DNA of 64,000 bases from the NCBI RefSeq assembly GCF_000716605.1, contig NZ_JNXE01000017.1, forward strand, positions 166,391 to 230,390, in the 5' to 3' direction. This DNA is from Streptomyces sp. NRRL F-525. GTDB lineage: Bacteria; Actinomycetota; Actinomycetes; Streptomycetales; Streptomycetaceae. Position 1 is the first letter of the stretch; every line of letters starts with the position of its first letter. Positions 8,826 to 17,103 of this stretch are shown here, one piece after another. The position numbers were made by a program, and so were the translations under genes. The notes below the pieces were generated by a model. That model saw only the letters and a program-made list of their open reading frames with translations, did no database searches and was not told the origin of the DNA.

Positions 8826-10130
8826 TCACTCCGCGCCCGTGCCGAGGCTCTTGGCGTACGCCTGGATGCTCGCGGCGGCCTTCTCCGCGGTCTGTGTGCC
8901 CTTCGCGACGGTCTCCATCTCCTTGCCCAGCCGGGTGGCGACCTGCTGCCAAGTGCCCACCTGGGGAAAGGCCTTGGTGTTCTTCAGCTGGGTGAGGAAG
9001 GCGTCGAGGAGCGGCTGCTTCTTGACGGCCGGGGCGTCCCAGGCGGAGACCACCGCGGGCAGCGAGCCGTACGCCGAGTACTGCGCGACCTGTGTGCTGG
9101 GCTTCGAGACGTAGCGGACGAACTTCCACGACGCGTCCGTGTTCCCACTGTCCGCGAGGACGCCCCAAGTGCCCCCGGCGGAGAAGGAGACGCTGCCCGA
9201 GGAACCGGCCGGCAGAGGAGCCGTGGCGACATGGGCCGCCGTCCAGCCGGTCTTCTTCGCGGCGGTGTCGAGCTGCCCGAGCACCCATGGACCGGTGATC
9301 ATCGTGGCCGTCTTGCCGGACACGAAGTAGGGCTGCGCGTCGAGGAAGGTGGGCGTCGCGGTGTCGGCCGAACCCGAGGTGAAGAACGACGCGTTGTACT
9401 TCAGGGCGTCGACCATCTCCGGTGTGTCGAGGGTCCAACTCCCGCCGGACGAGAGGAGGTTGCCGCCCGCCTGCCAGGCGTACATCGCGACGTCCTGGCC
9501 GTTGAAGATGTCCCAGCCGTTGTCCGCCCCGAGGCCGTGCACGGCTCCGGCGCCCTTCAACGCCTTGAAGAACGGCACCATTTCGGCCCAGGTGGTGGGT
9601 ACCGTGACGCCCGCCTTCTTGGCGAGGTCGGCGCGGTAGACGAGGGCGTACGTGTAGGCGTACCAGGGCACCGTGTAGGCGACGTCCTTGACCAGGCCCG
9701 CGTCCCAGAGGCTCGTGAAGAAGGCGCCGGAGTCGACCAGTCCGTCCGGCACCGGCCGGAGGATCGACGGGTCGAGGAACTGCGCCTGCGACTCGGGGAA
9801 GAACTGGGCCACATCGGGGCCCTTGCCCGCCGCGATCGCCGCCTGGAGCTTCGTGTAGTACTCGGAGTTCGGTATCAGCGTGAACTTCACGGTGACGTCC
9901 GGGTTCGCGGCCTTGAAGGGCTTGATCACCTTGTCGAGGACATCGGCGTCGCCCTGGGCGGCCCAGACGCTGACGGTACCGGTGGCCGGCTTGTCGTCGA
10001 TCGACTTGGCCGTGGCTTTCGCGGTGGCGGTCGCGGTGTCGCCGCGCCCACAGCCCGCGAGGGCCAGGGTGCCGAGCAGGGCGGTGCCGGCGGACAGTCT
10101 GAGGACGCCGCGGCGGGAGGGATCGGACAC
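8826..10130 (-). CDS. Extracellular sugar-binding lipoprotein of an ABC importer
   Basis: This 434-residue family-1 solute-binding protein has a twin-arginine signal (SRRGVLRL, RR at 6-7) and a lipobox LAGC with C27 as the lipidated residue, so it is exported and anchored on the outer face of the membrane. A short Ala/Thr-rich linker (about 30-48) precedes the two-lobed binding fold, and aromatic residues (for example WAAQGDAD, PWYAYTYAL) are typical of sugar binders. It is the first gene of the seven-gene operon, so its leader likely carries the promoter and operator. The ligand is unknown; the downstream enzymes suggest a glycoside. Confidence 0.92.
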   Translation of the reverse strand: MSDPSRRGVLRLSAGTALLGTLALAGCGRGDTATATAKATAKSIDDKPATGTVSVWAAQGDADVLDKVIKPFKAANPDVTVKFTLIPNSEYYTKLQAAIAAGKGPDVAQFFPESQAQFLDPSILRPVPDGLVDSGAFFTSLWDAGLVKDVAYTVPWYAYTYALVYRADLAKKAGVTVPTTWAEMVPFFKALKGAGAVHGLGADNGWDIFNGQDVAMYAWQAGGNLLSSGGSWTLDTPEMVDALKYNASFFTSGSADTATPTFLDAQPYFVSGKTATMITGPWVLGQLDTAAKKTGWTAAHVATAPLPAGSSGSVSFSAGGTWGVLADSGNTDASWKFVRYVSKPSTQVAQYSAYGSLPAVVSAWDAPAVKKQPLLDAFLTQLKNTKAFPQVGTWQQVATRLGKEMETVAKGTQTAEKAAASIQAYAKSLGTGAE

Positions 10131-10555
10131 TCGGGGGCTCCTGTCTCATGGGGCGCTGAGGACAGTGGAGGGAATTCCGGAACCCCGCCGTTTTCGGGTT
10201 CCGGGATTTTCGGGGAAAGCAGCGTTATCGGTCCGACGGCCGTAATGCGGCTGATGGGACCTCTGTGGCTGACTGCGACGTTAGGAAGGGTCTGTTTCGC
10301 CGGCGTGGCTCGGCCGTCACGAATAATTTCGGAACTTGTAGCGAAATCCCTGACAGAGGGAAAACCCTTGAGTGCCCCTGACCTGCGTGACATGGACGGG
10401 TCAATGCTGCCATTCTCCACGCACCACCCCCACGGATCCTCCACGGATCGGTCAAGGTTCGGTCGGTCCCGCACAGCTCAGCTCTTCCCGGACAGCAGAC
10501 CCGGCTGTCCGGTCTGTCACCGGCCGCGCCCGCGGCCGTCGCAGGAGGAGTACGA
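10131..10555. promoter_or_regulatory. 425-bp divergent control region between the sugar operon and the metalloprotease
   Basis: There is no convincing gene here. The left part carries the leader of the minus-strand sugar operon with an inverted repeat at 10173-10208; the right part must hold the promoter of the plus-strand protease. I could not assign unambiguous -10/-35 elements. Confidence 0.5.
10173..10208 (-). promoter_or_regulatory. Inverted repeat, candidate operator of the sugar-uptake operon
   Basis: CCGGAACCC at 10177-10185 is matched perfectly by GGGTTCCGG at 10196-10204; with one mismatch the arms extend to 13 bp (10173-10185 and 10196-10208) around a 10-bp spacer. It lies 43-78 bp upstream of the binding-protein start, a good place for the ROK repressor encoded in the operon. 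A leader hairpin is the alternative. Confidence 0.5.
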
Positions 10556-12763
10556 GTGAGACGCATTCCCCGTAAGCGGATGGCAGTTGGAGCCCTGGTC
10601 TCCACCGCCGCCTTCCTGGCCGTCGGCATCCAGTCGGTGCCCGCGACCGCGAAGCCCGCCTCCCCCCACCCGAGTCCGCTGCTCACCGGAAGCCTGGAGG
10701 CGAAGCTCACCCCGGCCCAGCGCTCCGCCCTGGTGAAGAGCGCCACCCAGAACAGCACGGCGACCGCGCGCACCCTCGGCCTCGGCGCCAAGGAGAAGCT
10801 GGTCGTCAAGGACGTCGTCAAGGACAACGACGGCACCGTCCACACCCGCTACGAGCGCACGTACGCCGGTCTTCCCGTCCTCGGCGGCGACCTCGTGGTG
10901 CACACCCCGCCCGCCGCCGAGGCGACCGGGACCGTGAGCGCCACCTTCAACAACAAGCACACCCTGACGGTCCCCTCGACCACCGCGTCCGTCGCCAAGT
11001 CGGCCGCCGAGACCAAGGCCCTGACGACCGCGAAGGCCCTCGACGCCAAGGCGCCGAGCACCGACAGCGCCCGCAAGGTCATCTGGGCCGGCACCGGCAC
11101 TCCCAAGCTCGCCTGGGAGACGGTCGTCGGCGGGTTCCAGGACGACGGCACCCCCAGCCAGCTGCACGTCATCACCGACGCCACCACCGGCAAGGAACTC
11201 TCCCGCTTCGAGGGCATCCAGACCGGCACGGGCAACACCCAGTACAGCGGCACGGTCTCGCTGAGCACCACGCTGTCGGGTTCGACGTACCAGCTGTACG
11301 ACACCACGCGCGGCGGCCACAAGACGTACAGCCTCAACAACGCCACGTCGGGCACCGGCACCCTGATGACCGACGCGGACGACGTGTGGGGCACCGGCGC
11401 CGGCTCCAACACCCAGACCGCGGGCGCCGACGCGGCCTACGGCGCCCAGGAGACCTGGGATTTCTACAAGAACACCTTCGGCCGCAGCGGCATCAAGAAC
11501 GACGGCGTCGCCGCCTACTCGCGCGTCCACTACAGCACGGCGTACGTCAACGCCTTCTGGGACGACAGCTGCTTCTGCATGACGTACGGCGACGGCAGCG
11601 GCAGCACCCACGCGCTGACCTCGCTGGACGTGGCCGGGCACGAGATGAGCCACGGCGTCACCTCCAACACCGCCGGGCTCAACTACACCGGTGAATCAGG
11701 CGGGTTGAACGAGGCGACCTCCGACATCTTCGGCACGGGCGTCGAGTTCTACGCCAACAACAGCAGCGACGTCGGCGACTACCTCATCGGCGAGAAGATC
11801 GACATCAACGGCGACGGCACGCCGCTGCGTTACATGGACAAGCCGAGCAAGGACGGCGGCTCCGCGGACAGTACGACGTACATGACGTCCAGCACCAACT
11901 ACGCTTCCGCCCGCACCGCCGCGCTCAGTGCCGCCGGTGCCCTGTACGGCACAACGTCCGCGCAGTACGCGGGAGTCGGCAACGCCTTCGCGGGCATCAA
12001 CGTCGGCAGCCACATCACCGTGCCGACCAGCGGTGTCACGGTGACCAACCCGGGCAGCCAGTCCTCGACCGTCGGCACGGCGGTGAGCCTGCAGGTCTCG
12101 GCCAGCTCCACCAACAGCGGCTCGCTGACGTACGCGGCGACCGGACTGCCGGCCGGTCTGTCGATCAGCAGCTCCACGGGCGCCATCACCGGCACCCCGA
12201 CGACCGCGGGCACCTACAGCTCCACCGTGACCGTCACCGACAGCACGGGAGCGACGGGGACCGCGTCCTTCACCTGGACCGTGAGTTCCAGCGGCGGGGG
12301 CGGCAGTTGCACCTCGACGCAGTTGCTGGGCAACCCGGGCTTCGAGTCGGGCGCCACCACCTGGACCGCGACCAGCGGGGTCATCACCACCGACACCGGT
12401 GAGGCGGCCCGCACCGGTTCGTACAAGGCCTGGCTCGACGGCTACGGCTCGACCCACACCGACACGCTGTCCCAGTCGGTGACCGTCCCGAGCGGCTGCA
12501 CGGGGACGACGTTCACCTTCTACATCCACGTCGACACGGCTGAGACCACCACCAGCACGGCTTACGACAAGCTGACGGTCACCGCCGGATCGACCACCCT
12601 CGCCACCTACTCCAACCTCAACGCGGCCACCGGGTACGTCGCGAAGTCCTTCAGCCTGTCGGCCTTCGCGGGCACCACGGTCGCCCTGAAGTTCAGCGGA
12701 GTCGAGGACTCCTCGCTCCAGACCAGCTTCGTCATCGACGACACCGCCGTCACGACCAGCTGA
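10556..12763 (+). CDS. Secreted M4 (thermolysin-like) metalloprotease with an internal deletion, probably inactive
   Basis: 735 residues. The GTG start has a GGAGGAG ribosome site six bases upstream and opens a signal peptide, followed by a propeptide (about 45-210) and the M4 catalytic domain with H362-E-M-S-H366 and E386 (NEATSD), which match the thermolysin zinc ligands. After SKDGGSADS (about residue 437) the sequence jumps directly to TTYMTSSTNYASARTA. Streptomyces M4 enzymes normally carry about 60-65 residues between these points, including the DVHYSSG segment with the transition-state histidine (His231 in thermolysin) and the following helix. The frame is kept. C-terminal to this are an immunoglobulin-like putative Ig domain (about 487-578) and a beta-sandwich domain. 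Zinc binding may persist but normal catalysis is unlikely. Confidence 0.85.
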   Translation: MRRIPRKRMAVGALVSTAAFLAVGIQSVPATAKPASPHPSPLLTGSLEAKLTPAQRSALVKSATQNSTATARTLGLGAKEKLVVKDVVKDNDGTVHTRYERTYAGLPVLGGDLVVHTPPAAEATGTVSATFNNKHTLTVPSTTASVAKSAAETKALTTAKALDAKAPSTDSARKVIWAGTGTPKLAWETVVGGFQDDGTPSQLHVITDATTGKELSRFEGIQTGTGNTQYSGTVSLSTTLSGSTYQLYDTTRGGHKTYSLNNATSGTGTLMTDADDVWGTGAGSNTQTAGADAAYGAQETWDFYKNTFGRSGIKNDGVAAYSRVHYSTAYVNAFWDDSCFCMTYGDGSGSTHALTSLDVAGHEMSHGVTSNTAGLNYTGESGGLNEATSDIFGTGVEFYANNSSDVGDYLIGEKIDINGDGTPLRYMDKPSKDGGSADSTTYMTSSTNYASARTAALSAAGALYGTTSAQYAGVGNAFAGINVGSHITVPTSGVTVTNPGSQSSTVGTAVSLQVSASSTNSGSLTYAATGLPAGLSISSSTGAITGTPTTAGTYSSTVTVTDSTGATGTASFTWTVSSSGGGGSCTSTQLLGNPGFESGATTWTATSGVITTDTGEAARTGSYKAWLDGYGSTHTDTLSQSVTVPSGCTGTTFTFYIHVDTAETTTSTAYDKLTVTAGSTTLATYSNLNAATGYVAKSFSLSAFAGTTVALKFSGVEDSSLQTSFVIDDTAVTTS

Positions 12764-12780
12764 TCAGTCCGTAAGTCCGG

Positions 12781-12812
12781 CACCCCGCACGCGCCCCCAG
12801 GCGTGCGGGGTG
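12781..12812. terminator. Bidirectional terminator between convergent genes
   Basis: A perfect 12-bp stem (CACCCCGCACGC at 12781-12792 with GCGTGCGGGGTG at 12801-12812) has an 8-base loop; outer CCGG arms add to the stem with a small bulge. It lies between the stops of the protease and GH64 genes. Confidence 0.85.
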
Positions 12813-12824
12813 TTCCGGTCTCTC

Positions 12825-14012
12825 TCAGCTCAGCGGGTCCAGCGTCAGATAGGCCTGCTGCGGGTTCCCGTCGTTGACGAGGGACTCCTGGGCGCCGACG
12901 TCGTCGAACGCGAACGCGTACGCCTTGCCGTCGGCCATCTGCGCGTGGATCTTGCGCGCGTACTGGTTGGTCACCGTGTCCACGTAGAAGTTCGCCGTGG
13001 TGGTGTCCGGCTGGTTGGGGTTGACCAGGAGCGTGGACCGGTTGAAGCCTGCGCACAGCGTGCGCGAAATCGGGCCGCGCACAAGGTCGTTGGGGGCGTC
13101 GAGGTACTTGTAGCAGCCGAAGATGCTGGCCGCGTCCGGCTTCTGGAAGGTCGTGACGACCGCCCCGGAGCTGTTGGTGAAGTTCATGACGTTGCCCGAC
13201 ACCCGGCCGTAGTACTTCGTGTTCGGCTGGTCGGCGAACGGCGTCACGGTCAGCGTCGACGACGAGTACTTCGACCAGACACGGTTGATGTAGTCGTCCA
13301 TCACCGTGCTCGGCAGGGCGCCCGTCTCGATCCCGTACGTCGGTGAGAGCGCTCGCAGAACCGTGCCGTCGGACCGGGTCTGGATCAGGTTGGCCCAGCC
13401 GCCCGGCTGTCCGCGCAGCGCGTTGAAGAAGTTGGTGTAGCCACCCGACTTGAGATGCCCGGTGGTCGCCGTGGACCCGTCGGACCGCTGCACCCCGACC
13501 GCGTACGGCGCGGAGAACATGTCCACCTGGGTGCTGTTGATCCACAGTCCGGAGTCGTTGAGCGTGTACTCGGACCAGTTGAAGAGGATGTTGCGGTTCG
13601 GGTCCGTCGGGTTCTGCACGGCCGGCTGCACCAGACCGCCGGTGGTCAGCTTGAACACCAGCTTCTGGCCGTACGAGAAGTAGAGGCGGCCCGAGAACTT
13701 GGGGATCCGGATGGTCGTGGACTGCCCCGACGCGGGACCCGCGATCGACGCGTCCGGCGCCGGAGTGGGCGGGTTGCCCCCGGCCGGCCACGCGTGGAAC
13801 GTGCCGTTGGCGTCGGCCCAGCCCTGTTGGCCGGTGGTCAGGTTGGTGCCCAGGTCGTAGATGTAGACCGCGTCGCCGCGGCCCGAGTTGTTGGTGATCT
13901 TCAGCGGGATCGTGGCGGGCACCGCGGCGTCCGCCGTCACCGGTGTGGCCAGCGCGATCATCGTGGCCACCGCGGTCGCGGAGCCCAGTCGACGCAGGAG
14001 TCTGGCGAGCAC
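12825..14012 (-). CDS. Secreted GH64 beta-1,3-glucanase
   Basis: 395 residues with a Sec-type signal peptide cleaved near the ADAA at about 27-30. The GH64 active-site region is present: E148 (NWSEYT) and D164 (QVDMF) match the catalytic acid and base of laminaripentaose-producing beta-1,3-glucanases. It lacks a separate carbohydrate-binding domain. The GTG start at 14012 has a GGAGGT ribosome site. A perfect 14-bp palindrome 49-62 bp upstream is shared with the second GH64 gene in this window. It degrades fungal or yeast wall beta-1,3-glucan outside the cell. Confidence 0.93.
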   Translation of the reverse strand: MLARLLRRLGSATAVATMIALATPVTADAAVPATIPLKITNNSGRGDAVYIYDLGTNLTTGQQGWADANGTFHAWPAGGNPPTPAPDASIAGPASGQSTTIRIPKFSGRLYFSYGQKLVFKLTTGGLVQPAVQNPTDPNRNILFNWSEYTLNDSGLWINSTQVDMFSAPYAVGVQRSDGSTATTGHLKSGGYTNFFNALRGQPGGWANLIQTRSDGTVLRALSPTYGIETGALPSTVMDDYINRVWSKYSSSTLTVTPFADQPNTKYYGRVSGNVMNFTNSSGAVVTTFQKPDAASIFGCYKYLDAPNDLVRGPISRTLCAGFNRSTLLVNPNQPDTTTANFYVDTVTNQYARKIHAQMADGKAYAFAFDDVGAQESLVNDGNPQQAYLTLDPLS

Positions 14013-14060
14013 TACTCACCTCCGTGTGGGGGGTGTACGAAAAATTGGTCCGTACCTGTG

Positions 14061-14074
14061 TGAGAGCGCTCTCA
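14061..14074 (-). promoter_or_regulatory. 14-bp palindromic operator TGAGAGCGCTCTCA upstream of GH64 gene
   Basis: This perfect palindrome resembles the LacI-family CebR/CelR operator TGGGAGCGCTCCCA, with A/T changes at one symmetric pair. The same 14-mer stands at 30670-30683 before the other GH64 gene at almost the same distance from its start. Confidence 0.8.
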
Positions 14075-14115
14075 GGGTCGCGCCGAGGCGCGGGCATGTC
14101 AATGAGTTGAACGAA

Positions 14116-14148
14116 AGGTGCCCACGGCAACTCGCGCCGTGGGCACCT
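14116..14148. terminator. Terminator after the dienelactone hydrolase gene
   Basis: A perfect 13-bp stem (14116-14128 with 14136-14148) around a 7-base loop, 30 bp past the stop of the minus-strand hydrolase gene and upstream of nothing on that strand. Confidence 0.8.
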
Positions 14149-14177
14149 GGATTGAATCAGTGAAAGCGGTCCGACGG

Positions 14178-14933
14178 TCAGAACGTACGGTCCAGCAGGT
14201 CGAGCAGCGCGACCCAGTGACGCTCGTCGGCCTCCGCGTTGTACGAGGAGGTGTCTGCCTGCGTGTAGCCGTGCTGCGCGCCCGCGTAGACCTCGCAGCG
14301 GTGCCGGACACCGGCCGCGGTGAGCGCGTCCTCGAACCGCTTGATCTGCTCCTCGGGCAGCGAGGAGTCCTGGTCGGCGTGGCCGAAGTACAGCTCTGCG
14401 GTGATGTGTTCGGCGGCCAGGTGCGGGCTGTTCGGGTCGTCCGTGGCCAGCCGTCCGCCGTGGAAACCGGCCGCGGCCGCCACCCGGTCCGGGTAGGCAC
14501 CGGCGGTGTACAGCGCGAGCCGGGCGCCCAGGCAGTACCCGGTGATCGCGACCGGTCCGTCCGCGACGAACGGGGACTCGGCCAGCCAGCGCAGGTACGC
14601 GCCGGCGTCCCGCTCGACGAGGTCGGGCGTCAGGCTCATGAGCAGCGGGCCGACCTTCTCGAAGATCTCCGGTCGCTCGTGCGGGTCGATGAACTCGGGC
14701 AGCTCCACCACCGGCGCGCGACCGTGCCGGTAGAACACGTTCGGCACCAGGACCGTGTAACCGGCCTCGGCCAGCCGGTCGGCCATCGACTCGAGGTGGG
14801 GGCGGAGCCCGAAGGCGTCCTGGTAGAGCAGCACGGCCGGACGGGGACTCTCGTCACCGGGATGCACCAGATAGGCGTCCGCGATGCCGTCCTCGGTGGG
14901 GATGTCCACGGCTGTGCCCTGTACGGCGGTCAT
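14178..14933 (-). CDS. Dienelactone hydrolase family alpha/beta hydrolase
   Basis: 251 residues, cytosolic. The triad typical of dienelactone hydrolases is visible: C134 in GYCLGAR as nucleophile, an Asp in the HADQD segment (D187 or D189) and H221 (GAQHGY). Family members hydrolyse dienelactones in aromatic catabolism, but many streptomycete copies have unknown ester or thioester substrates. It stands alone between its terminator and the Sua5-like gene, so context gives no pathway. Confidence 0.88.
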   Translation of the reverse strand: MTAVQGTAVDIPTEDGIADAYLVHPGDESPRPAVLLYQDAFGLRPHLESMADRLAEAGYTVLVPNVFYRHGRAPVVELPEFIDPHERPEIFEKVGPLLMSLTPDLVERDAGAYLRWLAESPFVADGPVAITGYCLGARLALYTAGAYPDRVAAAAGFHGGRLATDDPNSPHLAAEHITAELYFGHADQDSSLPEEQIKRFEDALTAAGVRHRCEVYAGAQHGYTQADTSSYNAEADERHWVALLDLLDRTF

Positions 14934-15029
14934 GGTGGGGGTGCCTCCCTGCGGATGGGCACCGGGCCGACAGCCGGCCCGGCGCGGCGTGTTCCGATCA
15001 TCGTGGCACGCCTGCCCACGGCCCCTCCG

Positions 15030-15071
15030 CCGGGGTCACCCGAAGCGGAACCGGGGTCACTCGAAGCGGGA
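15030..15071 (-). repeat. Two tandem 21-bp units overlapping the stop codon of the Sua5-like gene
   Basis: Units at 15030-15050 and 15051-15071 differ at two positions. The unit spans the last codons and TGA stop of the gene (stop at 15057-15059). Because 21 is a multiple of three, the second copy supplies a second in-frame TGA. Confidence 0.8.
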
Positions 15072-15677
15072 GACGTCCCCCGCGCCCTTGCGGACGATCT
15101 CGGCCTCGCCGTTCGAGAAGTCGATGACGGTCGTCGGTTCCGTGCCGCAGTCCCCGGAGTCGACCACCGCGTCCACCACGTGGTCGAGCTGGTCCTTGAT
15201 CTCCCAGCCCTGGGTCATCGGCTCCTCCTCGTCGGGCAGGAGGAGGGTGCTGGACAGCAGCGGCTCGCCCAGCTCGGCCAGCAGCGCCTGGGTGACGACG
15301 TGGTCGGGGATGCGCACGCCCACGGTCTTCTTCTTCGCGTGCAGCAGCTGGCGCGGCACCTCCTTCGTCGCCGGGAGGATGAAGGTGTAACTCCCGGGCG
15401 TGGAGGCCTTGATGGCGCGGAACACGTCGTTGTCGATGTGCACGAACTGGCCCAGCTGGGCGAAGTTCTGACACACCAGCGTGAAGTGGTGCCGGTCGTT
15501 CAGATGCCGGATCGTCTTGATCCGCTCCATGCCGTCACGGTTGCCCAGCTGACAGCCCAGCGCGTAGCAGGAGTCGGTCGGGTACGCGATCAGCGCACCC
15601 GAGCGGACACTGTCCGCGACCTGGGAGATGGTGCGGGGCTGCGGATTGTCCGGATGCACGTCGAAGTACTTGGCCAC
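15057..15677 (-). CDS. L-threonylcarbamoyladenylate synthase family (Sua5/YciO/YrdC)
   Basis: 206 residues of the YrdC-like fold (SGALIAYPTDSCYALGC near the N-terminus; IRHLNDRHHFTLVC as the RNA/nucleotide-binding basic stretch). True Sua5/YrdC makes the threonylcarbamoyl-AMP used for t6A37 of tRNA. This protein looks more like the YciO branch, whose role is less certain, and a second copy elsewhere in the genome is expected. The ATG follows a strong hairpin by only 15 bases. Confidence 0.85.
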   Translation of the reverse strand: MAKYFDVHPDNPQPRTISQVADSVRSGALIAYPTDSCYALGCQLGNRDGMERIKTIRHLNDRHHFTLVCQNFAQLGQFVHIDNDVFRAIKASTPGSYTFILPATKEVPRQLLHAKKKTVGVRIPDHVVTQALLAELGEPLLSSTLLLPDEEEPMTQGWEIKDQLDHVVDAVVDSGDCGTEPTTVIDFSNGEAEIVRKGAGDVSRFE

Positions 15678-15691
15678 CCGCCGAGCTTATG

Positions 15692-15723
15692 CCGTGCCCG
15701 CGCGGGTCGCCGCGCGGGCACGG
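15692..15723 (-). terminator. Strong hairpin after the conservon operon, abutting the Sua5-like start
   Basis: A perfect 14-bp GC-rich stem (15692-15705 with 15710-15723) has a 4-base loop. It would end transcription from the conservon/P450 operon, but it lies only 15 bp upstream of the Sua5-like start codon, so either that gene starts transcription inside or after the hairpin or its leader contains it. Confidence 0.65.
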
Positions 15724-15876
15724 TGCGGGCGGCCTGCCCGGCGGGTGTGTACCCCGGCGAATCAGGGGAATCCGACGAGAGCGCTCGGGTCTCTCCCCCG
15801 AACCCGGGCAGGACCGGCTCCGCCCGCGGCCCATCCCCCGTGGCCGCGGCGGGGCGGTTCCACCCTTGTGCGGGGC

Positions 15877-17103
15877 TCAGCCGTGCAGCCGTACCGGCAC
15901 CTCCTGCCAGCCGAAGGCGATGAAGGACGGCACCTGGCGCAGCTCGTCCGCCTCCACGGCGAGCCGGGCGTCCGGGAAGCGGTCGAAGAACGCGGGCAGC
16001 GCGGTCAGGGCCTCCACCCGGGCCAGCGGCGCCCCGATGCAGCGGTGCACGCCGATGCCGAAGGACAGGTGGTCGTCGGCTCCGCGGGCCGCGTCGAAGA
16101 CGTCCGCGTCGGGGCCGTAGTGCGCGGGATCGAGCCCGGCCGCGGCGTACGTGGTGATGATGGCGTCCCCGGCGGGGACGGTGATGTCGCCGACGGTGAG
16201 GTCGCTCACCGCGAACCGCAGCGGCAGTGAGGCGATGGACGGGTGGACGCGCAGGGTCTCGTCGACGACCGCGTCCCACCCGATCTTCCCGGCGCGTACG
16301 TCCGCCAGCTGCTCGGGGCGCTTGAGCAGGGCGACGATCGCGTTGCCTATGAGGTTGACCGTCGTCTCGAAGCCCGCGCCGATCACCAGCAGCAGCGTGT
16401 ACAGCAGTTCCTCGTCGCTGAGCCGGTCGCCGTCCTCGTCGCGGACCCGGATCAGTTCGGTGGTGAGGTCGTCGCCGGGGTGCTCGCTGCGGTGGGCGAT
16501 CAGCGCGGGCAGGACCGTGCCGATCTGCTGCTGGACGAACGCCGCGTGCTCCGGGGACGGGTCCGAGGTGTCCATGATGGCCGCGATCAGCCGACCCGTG
16601 TCGTCCACCAACTCGTCCGGCACGCCGAACAGTTCGCAGATGATCCGCATCGGCAGCGGATGTGCGAACGCCGCCTTGATGTCGACCATCTCGGCGTCGT
16701 CGGCCGCCATCGCGTCGAGCAGTTCTACGGTGATCGTCTCGACCCGGGTGCGCATCGCCTCGGTACGCCGGTGGGTGAAGCTGGGCGCGACGAGTTTGCG
16801 CAGGCGGGTGTGGTCGGTGCCGTAGGTGGAGAGCATGTTGACGACGCCGATCCAGCCCAACACCCAGCCCCAGGACGGGTGTTCGCCCATCTCCGACCAC
16901 AGGTTCCAGTGCAGCCGGGGGTCCCTGCTGACCTGCGGGTCGAGGATCAGTTCCTTCAGGGTGTCGTAGCCGGTGGGGGCCCAGGCGGGGATGCCGCCGG
17001 GCAGTTCGACGGGCACGATCGGGCCGAGGGCACGCAGCTTGGCGCTCTCGGCGGCCATGTCGGCGCCGAACGGGTCGAGGGCGATGCGGTCGGACACGGT
17101 CAC
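15877..17103 (-). CDS. Cytochrome P450, CYP154-like
   Basis: 408 residues with all P450 signatures: I-helix GAGFETT, K-helix ETLR (ExxR) and heme loop FGIGVHRCIG with the cysteine thiolate. The GTG start at 17103 overlaps the upstream P450 stop (GTGA); a second GTG at 17097 is possible. It is the last gene of a conservon, where CYP154 enzymes follow CYP157 proteins. Its electron donors are shared ferredoxins and reductases encoded elsewhere; the substrate is unknown. The subfamily assignment is from context and general likeness. Confidence 0.9.
   Translation of the reverse strand: MTVSDRIALDPFGADMAAESAKLRALGPIVPVELPGGIPAWAPTGYDTLKELILDPQVSRDPRLHWNLWSEMGEHPSWGWVLGWIGVVNMLSTYGTDHTRLRKLVAPSFTHRRTEAMRTRVETITVELLDAMAADDAEMVDIKAAFAHPLPMRIICELFGVPDELVDDTGRLIAAIMDTSDPSPEHAAFVQQQIGTVLPALIAHRSEHPGDDLTTELIRVRDEDGDRLSDEELLYTLLLVIGAGFETTVNLIGNAIVALLKRPEQLADVRAGKIGWDAVVDETLRVHPSIASLPLRFAVSDLTVGDITVPAGDAIITTYAAAGLDPAHYGPDADVFDAARGADDHLSFGIGVHRCIGAPLARVEALTALPAFFDRFPDARLAVEADELRQVPSFIAFGWQEVPVRLHG

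Noticed and set aside
15776..15787. CGAGAGCGCTCG resembling the GH64 operator
   Set aside because: Only the left 10 bases fit; it is not a palindrome of the full motif and stands in a gap with no glucan gene.
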